In this document: piece after piece, positions 1 through 8,120 of the stretch
Layout of the letters: the number at the start of each line of letters is the position of its first letter
Position numbering within the stretch: position 1 is the stretch's first letter
DNA from: Bremerella sp. P1
GTDB taxonomy: Bacteria > Planctomycetota > Planctomycetia > Pirellulales > Pirellulaceae
Direction of reading: 5' to 3'
DNA: 64,000 bases
Assembly: GCF_028748185.1 (NCBI RefSeq)
Contig: NZ_CP118164.1
Location: 3,807,814 to 3,871,813, forward strand
Made by a program: the position numbers and the translations under genes
Notes under the pieces: model-generated
What the model saw: the letters and a program-made list of their open reading frames with translations, nothing else
What the model was told of the DNA's origin: nothing
Database searches by the model: none

Positions 1-86
1 CCCAGCAGCGAATTGATATTCTCGAGCTTGGCTGTCTCGCGATAGTGGTCGCACAGTTGGTCGAAGATTTGCTGATGATCCGCCAT
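1..86 (-). CDS. N-terminus of a probable M32 carboxypeptidase (partial)
   Basis: Only the first 28 codons are inside the window, reading leftwards from an ATG at 86. The visible residues end in a pattern like ETAKLENINSLLG. This resembles the N-terminus of M32 (Taq-type) metallocarboxypeptidases, where a similar helix precedes the WD.xT.MP segment. The zinc-binding HEXXH motif would lie outside the window, so the assignment is an inference from a short stretch. The gene follows pheT on the same strand after 56 bp and may be co-transcribed with it. Confidence 0.4.
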   Translation of the reverse strand, partial: MADHQQIFDQLCDHYRETAKLENINSLL

Positions 87-142
87 GGTCTTTGCCTGGG
101 CTAGAGATTAAATCGGTTTGCCGTGGGTTTTTAACGCAGGGC

Positions 143-2158
143 TTAGGCCAGCAACTTCGCGCCGGTTTCCTTGTCGCAGGCCGCCAAAATCTGGGCGATG
201 GTCGCATCGGCTTCTTCGCCTGTCAGTGTGCGGTCGTAGGCCTGAAGGGTGACCGTAAAGAGGACACGCTTCTTGCCAGGGCCATCCTTCTTCGGATCGC
301 GGAAGATCTCTTGGAACGTAACGACTTCCACCAGATCGCCTCCGGCCGAGTAACTGATGTCTTGCAGCTTCGACCAGCTGACGTCTTCATCGACGATCAA
401 GTTCAAATCGCGATTCATCGCCGGGTGAGTGCTGAAATCTTGATGCTGTGGAATGAGGACAGCCAACTTCATCAACGCACCCAAGTCGAGTTCTGCGACC
501 GTCGCTGGCTGCTGAAGGCCGAATGCCTTACGTGCCTTATCGCACACGACTCCGATGTAACCGAGCGTCGTGCTGTTGATCGTCAGATGAGCCCCCTGCC
601 CTTCGGCGAAGATCGGGTCCGTGTAAGGAATCGTGTTGATCTTCACGTTCGGGTTGAGCATTCCGACCAGCCCTTCGATGACTCCCTTCAGCTCGAAGAA
701 GTCACGTCCGCTGGTGATACCTACCATGTAACGCTCGTCCGGCAGCGCCTTGGGCTTGGGAAGGTAAACCTTGGCGATCTCATACAAGTCGATGTGGGTG
801 TAGCTGAACTTCTCGTTGTTGCGACGTGCACCCAAGAGGCTCGGGATCAAACTCACGCGAAGGCGATCTTCCCCTTTGACCATCGGCATGCTGGTCGTCA
901 GCGGCTCAGCGAGAGACCAGCCTTGGAAAGCTTTGGACCAGATGTCACTCACGATGCTACGGGTCAGGGTTTCATCAAAGCCCATCCCCAGCATGCCCAT
1001 GCGAATCTTGTTGCGCACGCGATCCAAGTCGCTTTGATGCGATGCACTGAGGGAAACACCAGCGTGTTCGGGAATCTGGTCGTAGCCGTGGATACGAGCC
1101 ACTTCTTCGACCAAGTCGACTTCGCGTTCGATATCGCGTCGCCAACTGGCCGGAATCACGGTGATCGCCTTTTCGCTTTGCTGCGTGACTTCGTTGCCCA
1201 GGCGTTCCAGGATGCGGCGAACTTCGGGCTGGTAAACATCAATACCCAAGATTCGCGGGATCTGCGACAGACGCAAGGTGACCGACTTACGGGCACTCGG
1301 CTGCGACCCGGCATAGACGTGGCCTTCACACACTTCGCCGCCAGCCGTATCGACGATCAGTTCGCAGCAGCGTCGGCTGGCCCAGTCGATCATCTCAGGA
1401 TCGACCCCTCGTTCAAAACGATACGAAGAGTCACTCTTCAGTTTGAGCCGGCGCGAGGTTGTGCGTACCGGCAAAGCAGCGAATTGAGCCGCTTCGATTA
1501 AGAGGTCGGAGGTCATCTCGGTAACTTCCGTCTCTTTGCCACCCATTACGCCGGCCAGAGCGACGGCACCATTCTTGTCGGCGATTACATAGTCGTCGGT
1601 ACTCAACAGGTACTCGCGATGATCGATCGCCAGGAACTTCTCGTCGTGCTCGGCCTTGCGAACGCGAACGGTGTCTCCGGTGAGCTTGTCCATATCGAAC
1701 GCATGGAGCGGCTGACCGATTTCCATGAGAACGTAGTTGGTGGCGTCGACCACGTTGTTGATGGTGGGAATACCGATCGTACGCAGGCGATTGACCATCC
1801 AGGCTGGGCTGTCCCCAATGGTCACGCCGGTGATGCTTCGGGCGATGTACCGTGGACAGAACTCTTCGTCTTCGATTTGAACGATCTTAGAGCAAGCTCC
1901 CCCGGTCGAAACTTTCGAGATGTCGGCGCTGGGGACCTTCAGGTCGAGGTCGAACAGCACGCCGACTTCGCGGGCGATCCCGATATGGCCGAGCCAATCG
2001 GGACGGTTGCTGGTGACTTCCAGGTCCAGGCAGCGGTCGTTGTCGACCGTCGAGGAGCCGTCGAAATTCAAACCCGCCAAGGTCAAACGATCGCAGACTT
2101 CCGCTTCGCTAACGTCTAGATCGAGGTACTGCTTCAGCCAATCCCAGGAAACGAGCAT
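143..2158 (-). CDS. pheT: Phenylalanyl-tRNA synthetase beta subunit, short form
   Basis: Beta chain of the cytoplasmic alpha2beta2 enzyme that charges tRNA-Phe. The chosen ATG at 2158 gives 671 residues starting MLVSWDWLKQYL, the usual PheT opening; an earlier in-frame start would add 19 residues unlike the family. The B3/B4 editing region, the SSYRFERGVD motif and a C-terminal ferredoxin-fold anticodon-binding domain (about residues 580-671) are present. The EMAP/tRNA-binding OB domain that follows about residue 40 in the 795-residue E. coli protein is missing: the sequence runs directly from AGLNFDG into LEVTSNRPDWLGH. It lies 75 bp downstream of pheS on the same strand, as in most bacteria. 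No strong Shine-Dalgarno is visible. Confidence 0.95.
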   Translation of the reverse strand: MLVSWDWLKQYLDLDVSEAEVCDRLTLAGLNFDGSSTVDNDRCLDLEVTSNRPDWLGHIGIAREVGVLFDLDLKVPSADISKVSTGGACSKIVQIEDEEFCPRYIARSITGVTIGDSPAWMVNRLRTIGIPTINNVVDATNYVLMEIGQPLHAFDMDKLTGDTVRVRKAEHDEKFLAIDHREYLLSTDDYVIADKNGAVALAGVMGGKETEVTEMTSDLLIEAAQFAALPVRTTSRRLKLKSDSSYRFERGVDPEMIDWASRRCCELIVDTAGGEVCEGHVYAGSQPSARKSVTLRLSQIPRILGIDVYQPEVRRILERLGNEVTQQSEKAITVIPASWRRDIEREVDLVEEVARIHGYDQIPEHAGVSLSASHQSDLDRVRNKIRMGMLGMGFDETLTRSIVSDIWSKAFQGWSLAEPLTTSMPMVKGEDRLRVSLIPSLLGARRNNEKFSYTHIDLYEIAKVYLPKPKALPDERYMVGITSGRDFFELKGVIEGLVGMLNPNVKINTIPYTDPIFAEGQGAHLTINSTTLGYIGVVCDKARKAFGLQQPATVAELDLGALMKLAVLIPQHQDFSTHPAMNRDLNLIVDEDVSWSKLQDISYSAGGDLVEVVTFQEIFRDPKKDGPGKKRVLFTVTLQAYDRTLTGEEADATIAQILAACDKETGAKLLA

Positions 2159-2233
2159 GTCAAAGTTTTTCTTTACAGGGTCGTGTGTTCGAGGTTTCGT
2201 AGCGATTCCGTGCAAACGTGTCGCCGGCCAGAT

Positions 2234-3265
2234 TTAGAACTGGGCCAGGAACTTCGTATTGCTGTCGTACAAATAGCGGATGTCGTTGATACCGTGACGT
2301 CGCATGCAAAGACGCTCGACGCCTAAGCCAAACGCGAACCCGGTCACTTCTTCGGGATCGTAACCGACGGACTTGAGCACGTTCGGATCGACCATGCCGG
2401 CTCCGCCAAACTCGAGCCAGGTGTCTTGCCAACGCATATCGACTTCCACACTCGGTTCGGTGAATGGGAAGAACGAAGGGCGGAAGCGGATTTCGACGTC
2501 ATGGCCAAGGTAGCTCGAAGCGAACAACCGGAGCACATACTTGAGGTCTGCCATCGTGACGTTCGTGTCGACCAGCAGCCCTTCGATCTGATGGAACATT
2601 GCGTAATGGGTCGCATCGATTTCATCGGGACGATAAACGCGGCCCAGCGAGACGATCCGAATCGGCGGCTTCTCGTTTTCCATTACGCGGATCTGAACGG
2701 TCGACGTCTGGCTCCGCATCAACTGATTGCCGCCACCGGTACCGGTCGAGGCGACATTCAAATAGAAGTTGTCCAGCGGATCGCGTGCCGGGTGTTCCAG
2801 GGGAATGTTGAGAGCCTCGAAGTTGTGCCAGTCGTCTTCGATTTCGGGGCCTTCGACGGCGGAGAATCCGAGCCGACCCATGATGTCCTTAAGCTCATCA
2901 ATCGTTTGGGTGATCGGATGGATATGACCGAGTCGAGGGCGTCGGCCGGGAAGGGTCACGTCCAGGGCTTCGACTTTCCCTTTCTTTCCGCCGCCACCGG
3001 TAATGGCATCGGCAGCCGATTGGAAAAGTTCTTCCAGACGCGTCTTCACCTCGTTGAAGCGTTTGCCCGCGACCGGCTTGTCTTCCTTGGCGACTTTGCC
3101 GAGTCCCTTCTGAACTTCTTTGAGTTTGCCGCTCTTGGCGCCCAGGTACTCGATCCGAGTCTCTTCCAAGACCTCTTGATCGACCGAGTTGATGGCGTGC
3201 TCGAAACGTGTTGACGCGGCTTCGACCAGATCGTCCAGTTGTTTGATGAAATCGTTGAGTGACAT
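2234..3265 (-). CDS. pheS: Phenylalanyl-tRNA synthetase alpha subunit
   Basis: Catalytic class II subunit of Phe-tRNA synthetase, 343 residues. The ATG at 3265 gives [13 protein letters not shown]; an upstream in-frame start adds 11 residues with no family resemblance. An N-terminal coiled coil of about 90 residues that contacts tRNA is followed by the class II core, with [18 protein letters not shown], the RTQTS-like motif (here [10 protein letters not shown]) and a C-terminal [15 protein letters not shown] motif 3. Length matches the family. It is separated from rplT by a strong perfect hairpin (3295-3325) that may control read-through, and it is followed by pheT. Confidence 0.97.
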   Translation of the reverse strand: MSLNDFIKQLDDLVEAASTRFEHAINSVDQEVLEETRIEYLGAKSGKLKEVQKGLGKVAKEDKPVAGKRFNEVKTRLEELFQSAADAITGGGGKKGKVEALDVTLPGRRPRLGHIHPITQTIDELKDIMGRLGFSAVEGPEIEDDWHNFEALNIPLEHPARDPLDNFYLNVASTGTGGGNQLMRSQTSTVQIRVMENEKPPIRIVSLGRVYRPDEIDATHYAMFHQIEGLLVDTNVTMADLKYVLRLFASSYLGHDVEIRFRPSFFPFTEPSVEVDMRWQDTWLEFGGAGMVDPNVLKSVGYDPEEVTGFAFGLGVERLCMRRHGINDIRYLYDSNTKFLAQF

Positions 3266-3294
3266 GATGCCTGTGAATTTAGTGCGTTCATGAA

Positions 3295-3325
3295 ACAAGC
3301 CGCCGAGTCATCCTCGGCGGCTTGT
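3295..3325 (-). terminator. Strong hairpin between rplT and pheS
   Basis: A perfect 13-bp stem (3295-3307 with 3313-3325) with a 5-nt loop lies in the 107-bp gap between rplT and pheS. Neither side has a clear U tract, so it may be an attenuator, a processing site or a partial terminator rather than a standard intrinsic terminator. pheST is regulated by attenuation in some bacteria; no Phe-rich leader peptide was seen here. Confidence 0.5.
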
Positions 3326-3372
3326 ATTATTGCATCTGTGTTGGTTGCTGCCCATCCAAGGTGGGCAGGCAC

Positions 3373-3729
3373 TTAGGCAGCCAGGGCAGCCTTGACTTCT
3401 TCCGCCACGGCGTCGAATGCACCTGGATCGTGGATTGCCATTTCCGACAGAACCTTTCGATCCAAGGTGATACCAGCCTTCTTCAGGCCGTAGATGAATT
3501 CGCTGTAACGCAGGCCACGTTCGCGAGCGGCGGCGTTGAGACGGATGATCCAGAGCTTGCGGAACTCACGCTTGCGGACCTTACGGTCGCGATAGGCATA
3601 TACGCCAGCACGGACCAGGGTTTCCTTAACGGTACGCAGCAGATTACCACGTCCACCGCGATTACCCTTGGCCTTCTTAAAAAGACGCTTCTTGGCCTTA
3701 TGGCGTGCCTTGCCGTAAGTAGTTCTCAT
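3373..3729 (-). CDS. rplT: 50S ribosomal protein L20
   Basis: 118-residue large-subunit protein that binds 23S rRNA early in assembly. The N-terminus [20 protein letters not shown] is basic and leads into the GYRGGR-like GNRGGRGN segment. The C-terminal half carries [20 protein letters not shown], diagnostic for L20. It lies downstream of rpmI (132-bp gap) and upstream of pheS, the conserved order. L20 often autoregulates this operon in other bacteria; no L20-binding leader could be identified by eye. Confidence 0.98.
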   Translation of the reverse strand: MRTTYGKARHKAKKRLFKKAKGNRGGRGNLLRTVKETLVRAGVYAYRDRKVRKREFRKLWIIRLNAAARERGLRYSEFIYGLKKAGITLDRKVLSEMAIHDPGAFDAVAEEVKAALAA

Positions 3730-3861
3730 CGTATTACCTGACTTTCGTCCACTGGGCCCCCACTCGCTAAGAATGGATGTTTGTTGCCCGTGTACTGAAA
3801 AATGACACTTGAGAGGTGATCACACGCTGTGAATCAGTTCAAAGTGCCGCCTGAGTTGTGT

Positions 3862-4065
3862 CTAGTAGCTGTACTTGCCCAAAGCTTCACGCAGAGCCAC
3901 CGATTCGGCTTCGGCCAAAACGGTTGTGCCGCGGAGGTTTCGCTTCCGCTTGTGGCTCATGCGGTTAGCCAAGTGGCTCGTGCCGCACTGACGGTGCTTG
4001 ATCTTGCCCTTCCCGGTGATGCGGAAGCGCTTCTTGGTACCCTTGTGGGTCTTCATCTTAGGCAT
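3862..4065 (-). CDS. rpmI: 50S ribosomal protein L35
   Basis: 67-residue basic large-subunit protein. The start at 4065 gives MPKMKTHKGTKKRFR, the standard L35 N-terminus; an in-frame ATG five codons upstream is unlikely. It carries the typical KHRQCGTSHL and MSHKRKRNLRG segments. It is followed by rplT. Its usual upstream partner infC is more than 3 kb away, because other genes lie between them. Confidence 0.97.
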   Translation of the reverse strand: MPKMKTHKGTKKRFRITGKGKIKHRQCGTSHLANRMSHKRKRNLRGTTVLAEAESVALREALGKYSY

Positions 4066-4356
4066 GATGCCATTCCCCAATGAATATCTGGGACGTCATG
4101 TCCTTTAGTGGACATTCTTCTGATACATGGAAACCCAATATTCTAGAGATTTCGCTCCGCAAGCGGTAGGGGGACGCGAAGGATTTTGAAAATCGCCCCT
4201 GCCAGACAAGCTATTGACGCAACTTATTGTCGCAATTGGTTTTACCGATACGGTTTTCGGCCCGTTTCAGCCAATGCGAGGTCGAATATCCGTGCGGGCC
4301 TACCTAAAATATGGATTACCCCACAACGATTCCCTCGAAAGCGGCCTGCTTACCTA
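4066..4356. other. Intergenic region between divergent rpmI and a membrane-protein gene
   Basis: Divergent spacer of 291 bp that should carry the rpmI-rplT-pheST promoter on the minus strand and a promoter for the plus-strand genes. An in-frame extension of the downstream gene is open back to 4186, but its basic, non-hydrophobic translation looks like non-coding sequence. No clear promoter hexamers or repeats were identified. Confidence 0.4.
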
Positions 4357-4890
4357 ATGGATGGTCCCCAGATCACTGCCTGGACGATTCGCCTTGCCTT
4401 ATTGGGTTTGATGGCCAGTATTGTGCTGCGAATGGTGCGTCCCTGGCTGACCACCAACGTGGGAGTGCAGCGGATGCTCTGGACCGTTGCGTGCGTACTT
4501 TTTCTGGCCCATATCGTCGCCGGCATGCATTATTACCACGATTGGAGCAACGCCCAGGCCTACGCGGACACCGCCCAGCAAACGTACGACAAGCTGGGTG
4601 TGCGGTTTGGTGGAGGGATCTACGTGAATCACTTCATGGCCGTGCTGTGGGTGGCGGATGTTTTGTGGTGGTGGATGGCACCGCAAAGCTACGCGGCGCG
4701 AAGCCCTCGCTGGGAACAGTGGATCGTGGGCTTCTTCCTGTTCATCGCCTTCAACGGCTTGGTGGTGTTCAAGGATGGTCCGCTGCGTGTGTCCGGACTG
4801 ATTGGTTTTGCCGTTTTGGGGCTCGTCTGGCTAACGGTTACTTTCCTGCCCACTCCAAGGGCCGAACTGGCCGAGTCCTCCGATTTGTAA
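4357..4890 (+). CDS. Hypothetical multi-pass membrane protein
   Basis: 177 residues from the ATG at 4357, chosen because the membrane-protein pattern begins there. About five hydrophobic segments are visible: residues roughly 5-27, 42-62, 88-106, 118-136 and 143-164. The second is followed by a His-rich HYYHDW stretch and the third contains WVADVLWWWM. I do not recognise a family. The gene ends 7 bp before the GT4 glycosyltransferase on the same strand, so the two are probably co-transcribed. Both sit on the plus strand inside an otherwise minus-strand translation cluster. Confidence 0.7.
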   Translation: MDGPQITAWTIRLALLGLMASIVLRMVRPWLTTNVGVQRMLWTVACVLFLAHIVAGMHYYHDWSNAQAYADTAQQTYDKLGVRFGGGIYVNHFMAVLWVADVLWWWMAPQSYAARSPRWEQWIVGFFLFIAFNGLVVFKDGPLRVSGLIGFAVLGLVWLTVTFLPTPRAELAESSDL

Positions 4891-4897
4891 CAAGCTG

Positions 4898-6238
4898 ATG
4901 CATCAAGCGAACGATTCCAACTCCGATCCGCTCACCATCGCCTACCTGACCGCTGGCGGGGCAGGCATGTTTTGCGGGAGCTGCATGCGCGATAACACGG
5001 TAGCCCGGGCCATGCATCACCTGGGGCACGATGTGCATCTTCTGCCGATGTACACGCCCATTCGCGTCGACGAAGAGGACGTCAGCGAGAAGACGCTCTT
5101 CTACGGCGGCATCAATGTGTACATGGAACAGAACGTGCCTGGGTATCGGTTTCTGCCTGACCTGGTGACACGTTGGCTCGACCAGGAGTGGATCATCCGC
5201 TGGGCCACCTCCCGCGGAATCGAGACGAGCGCCAAGCAGTTGGGCGCGTTGACTCTGTCGGTCCTCAAGGGGAAAGAGGGCAACCAGCGAAAGGAAGCCC
5301 AGCGTCTGGCGAAGTGGGTTTCCGAGCATCTGAAGCCGCAGGTAATCAACTTCAGCAACATGATGATCGCCGGCACGGCGCCGCTGCTGAAGGAAAAAGT
5401 CGACTGTCCGATTCTGGTGACCCTGCAAGGGGACGACATCTTCATGGATGATCTTCCAGAGCCGTACCGAACGCAGTGCTTTGATCAGATCCGCAAGCTG
5501 GTCGAGCACATCGACGGGTTCATCGTCTTCAGCCATTACTATGCGGATTACATGGCCGAGTACTTTGGCATTCCGCGCGACAAGTTCCACCTGGTGCCGC
5601 TGGGCATCGATTTGAGTGACTTCCCAGACGAGCCCAGGCCGCAGCACGATCCGGATCGCCCGCCCACCATTGGCTATCTCGCGCGGATGGCTCCTGAGAA
5701 GGGCCTGCACGTGTTGGTCGATGCGTTCATGCACTTACGAGAGATTCCCGGCTTGGAGGACGCCCAGTTGAAGATCGCTGGTTGGGCTGGTCCTCAGCAA
5801 CAGGCCTATCTCGATGAGCAGTTCGCAAAGCTGAAAGATGCGGGACACTTCGGTGGATGCGAGTACCTGGGAACGGTCGATCGAGCCGGCAAACTGGACT
5901 TTCTGCAATCGATCGACGTTCTATCGGTGCCGACGGTCTACCGCGAGCCGAAGGGGCTGTTCGTGCTGGAAGCCTGGTCGGCAGGCGTTCCGGTGGTACA
6001 GCCCGATCATGGGGCATTTCCCGAGTTGATCGCCGCGACCGGAGGTGGGCACCTGGTGCGTCCTGACGATCCAATCTCCTTGGCGGAAAAGCTGTCGGAG
6101 GTGCTCGCCAATCGAGAAGCCTTGCGAGCCCTGGGTGCGTCGGCGTCGGAAACGGTCCGTACGAAATTCGGAGCCGATGTCGCCGCGGCCGAAACGATTG
6201 AAATCTATCGTTCGATGTTGGCTCGCTCGTCCGGCTGA
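4898..6238 (+). CDS. GT4-family glycosyltransferase (GT-B fold)
   Basis: 446-residue cytoplasmic or peripheral membrane retaining glycosyltransferase. The N-terminal acceptor domain has a glycine-rich loop (TAGGAGMFCGSCMRDN), and the C-terminal nucleotide-sugar domain begins near IGYLARMAPEKGLHVLVDAF. The GT4 E-x7-E signature is present in EPKGLFVLEAWSAGVPVVQ (about residues 350-368). Donor and acceptor cannot be told from the sequence. The start lies 7 bp after the preceding membrane-protein gene, with little Shine-Dalgarno. It ends 24 bp from the convergent GT2 gene, so two glycosyltransferases face each other here. Confidence 0.9.
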   Translation: MHQANDSNSDPLTIAYLTAGGAGMFCGSCMRDNTVARAMHHLGHDVHLLPMYTPIRVDEEDVSEKTLFYGGINVYMEQNVPGYRFLPDLVTRWLDQEWIIRWATSRGIETSAKQLGALTLSVLKGKEGNQRKEAQRLAKWVSEHLKPQVINFSNMMIAGTAPLLKEKVDCPILVTLQGDDIFMDDLPEPYRTQCFDQIRKLVEHIDGFIVFSHYYADYMAEYFGIPRDKFHLVPLGIDLSDFPDEPRPQHDPDRPPTIGYLARMAPEKGLHVLVDAFMHLREIPGLEDAQLKIAGWAGPQQQAYLDEQFAKLKDAGHFGGCEYLGTVDRAGKLDFLQSIDVLSVPTVYREPKGLFVLEAWSAGVPVVQPDHGAFPELIAATGGGHLVRPDDPISLAEKLSEVLANREALRALGASASETVRTKFGADVAAAETIEIYRSMLARSSG

Positions 6239-6262
6239 ACTGAAGCTGCGATACGTCTCGCG

Positions 6263-7108
6263 CTACGCAGCCTTTCTGATAGACGTAGTCGGGGCAGTGT
6301 TTTCCGAGGTAATCGGCTGCAGGCGGGGCGGTGGCATCATCCCCTTCTCAATGTAAATCGGGCCTGTCTTCGACTTTTCCCACAGAGCGTTGTTGCGGTC
6401 GAAGTCTTCCTGGTTGAAGAATTTCTCGTGCTCCATGTGAAACACGATCGCCGAATAGCGTGCGTTGCGACGCTTGACGCCGGTTCGCATCAGGCGCGTA
6501 ACGAACTCGCTGTCTTCACGCCAGAAGCCGACGAACTCTTCGTTCCAGCCATTGATGGCCTCGACGTCGCATCGCCATGCGGCGAGGTTGCAAGCCCGGA
6601 TTCCTTTCATGCCACGGCTGCGAACGGCAAATCCGGGAATGTGAACCAACAGGTGAAGCTTGGTGAGTCCACCATTGAGCCAATGCTTGAAGAGCTGCCA
6701 GGTGTTCTCGGTGCCTTTGAAGGTATCGAACGCTTTGTAATTCAGGAAGTTCCGGCGACCTTGCATGAAGAAGCCAGGCTTGGCCAGCTTCTGATGGTCG
6801 GAAACGAACATCGGTCCAGGAATACAGTCGCCGTCTGTGTAGATCAGGTAATCGCCGGTGCATTCACGCGTTGCCGCGTTGCGAGCCTTACTGATCTGAG
6901 GCATTCCGCCAAAGGGTTGCCAGGCATGAATGATTGGGAAGTCGGCCTGTTGTTGATACTTCTGAACAATCTCAGGCGTATCGTCCGTCGATCCGTCGTC
7001 CGCGATCACAACCTGGTGTGGCTTGACGACTTGATGCAGATAGCCGTACAGCACCTTATCGAGATAAAACGACCGATTGTGCGTAGTGATGATGACCGAA
7101 GATTTCAT
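6263..7108 (-). CDS. GT2-family glycosyltransferase with galactosyltransferase-like C-terminal domain
   Basis: 281 residues from the ATG at 7108, which gives MKSSVIITTHNRSFYL, the normal beginning of a GT-A family 2 enzyme; an upstream in-frame start adds an unlikely leader. VIADDGSTDD supplies the nucleotide-binding Asp residues and TDGDCIP is the metal-binding DxD-like motif. The region around GIRACNLAAWRCDVEAINGW and GFWREDSEF resembles the Glyco_transf_7C domain of galactosyl/chondroitin-type polymerases. It shares strand with infC, 184 bp upstream, and interrupts the usual infC-rpmI order. The substrate is unknown. Confidence 0.9.
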   Translation of the reverse strand: MKSSVIITTHNRSFYLDKVLYGYLHQVVKPHQVVIADDGSTDDTPEIVQKYQQQADFPIIHAWQPFGGMPQISKARNAATRECTGDYLIYTDGDCIPGPMFVSDHQKLAKPGFFMQGRRNFLNYKAFDTFKGTENTWQLFKHWLNGGLTKLHLLVHIPGFAVRSRGMKGIRACNLAAWRCDVEAINGWNEEFVGFWREDSEFVTRLMRTGVKRRNARYSAIVFHMEHEKFFNQEDFDRNNALWEKSKTGPIYIEKGMMPPPRLQPITSENTAPTTSIRKAA

Positions 7109-7292
7109 GGGTTTGCCTTCCGGGGTGGCGCAGCGGGGCATCCTTGCCAACAGCGACGCGGAACACTACCAGAGGGGAAACCGACTCAGCAAGAGCATTC
7201 GCGAATTTTGATGGGTGCTAGCAAAACAACATCGGCGCATGAAAAGAGGCTACTTCATTTGGGAACTAGCCTCTTTGTCGATACGTTTGCTG

Positions 7293-7841
7293 CTAGCCAG
7301 CTTTCGGAGAAACGGTCGCCATGATTCGGCGTCCCATTTGTTTCGGTGGTGATTCGACCTTCCCAACTTCCGAGAGAAGTTCGATCACTTGGGCCATGAC
7401 GCGATGACCTTCTTCGACGTGAGCCATTTCGCGACCCTTGAACTGGATCGAGACTTGGACTTTGTCTTTGTGCTTCAAGAAGCTAATCGCTTGCTTGACC
7501 TTGAACTCGATATCGTGGTCGCCCGTCTTAGGACGCAGACGAATTTCCTTCGTCTTGGTGTGATGCGACTGGTTCTTATGTTGCTTCTTGCTTTGTTGGT
7601 ACTTGTACTTGCCGTAGTCCATGATGCGGCACACCGGCGGTTTAGCGCCAGGAGCAACTTCGACAAGATCCAGTCCTGCTTCTCGAGCAATGGACAAGGC
7701 TTCGTCAGTGGGCAGAACGCCTAACTGTTCTCCTTCAGCAGAAATGACTCGAATGGGCGAGATTCTAATGCGATCGTTGATTCGAGTCTGGTCGCGATTT
7801 TGATCGCGGTCTCGATCGCGAGACGTATTTCGCAGGGCGAT
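7293..7841 (-). CDS. infC: Translation initiation factor IF-3 with a probable ATC start
   Basis: IF-3 binds the 30S subunit and checks start-codon and tRNA choice. The frame encodes the N-domain ([15 protein letters not shown], then [20 protein letters not shown]) and the C-domain ending [11 protein letters not shown]. The first in-frame ATG/GTG/TTG is well inside the N-domain, so it cannot be the start. A stop codon lies at 7857-7859; an AAAAGGA-like Shine-Dalgarno precedes an ATC at 7841 with about 9-nt spacing. Starting there gives 182 residues, the usual length, with an RDRDQNRDQ linker before the conserved region. Rare start codons on infC are known (AUU in E. coli) and allow IF-3 to regulate itself. 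A CTG two codons later is the alternative. Confidence 0.93.
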   Translation of the reverse strand: MALRNTSRDRDRDQNRDQTRINDRIRISPIRVISAEGEQLGVLPTDEALSIAREAGLDLVEVAPGAKPPVCRIMDYGKYKYQQSKKQHKNQSHHTKTKEIRLRPKTGDHDIEFKVKQAISFLKHKDKVQVSIQFKGREMAHVEEGHRVMAQVIELLSEVGKVESPPKQMGRRIMATVSPKAG

Positions 7842-8080
7842 GGCTAGTGATCCTTTTTAGGCTAGGAAACGGGTAGAGAAAACATATCGACTTCGTGGCC
7901 AACCCGTAAAATCGTACCACAGTGAAAACATTCTATCGTCAACTTACCGCCACGTTAACGCACGAAAATAGGAATCGGCGAATTTTGCCACCTTTCCGGG
8001 TGGTAATGGCTGTTCATGTTCCCTTTGGAGGGCAATCCGCCCGGCATCAAACTGGACTCTTTTCCTGGGTGATGACAGCT

Positions 8081-8100
8081 CGCCCCCTTGTTTGGGGGCG
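8081..8100 (-). other. GC-rich hairpin after thrS
   Basis: A perfect 7-bp GC-rich stem (8081-8087 with 8094-8100, loop 6) begins 20 bp after the thrS stop, in the 280-bp thrS-infC gap. No U tract follows it on the minus strand. It could be a weak terminator or part of the infC leader. A smaller CCACC/GGTGG hairpin lies near 7988-8003 in the same leader. Confidence 0.35.
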
Positions 8101-8120
8101 ATGGTTGTGTCACCTGGCAG

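Noticed and set aside
92-1501. Long open frame antisense to pheT
   Set aside because: No family pattern and it mirrors the codon structure of pheT, a certain gene.
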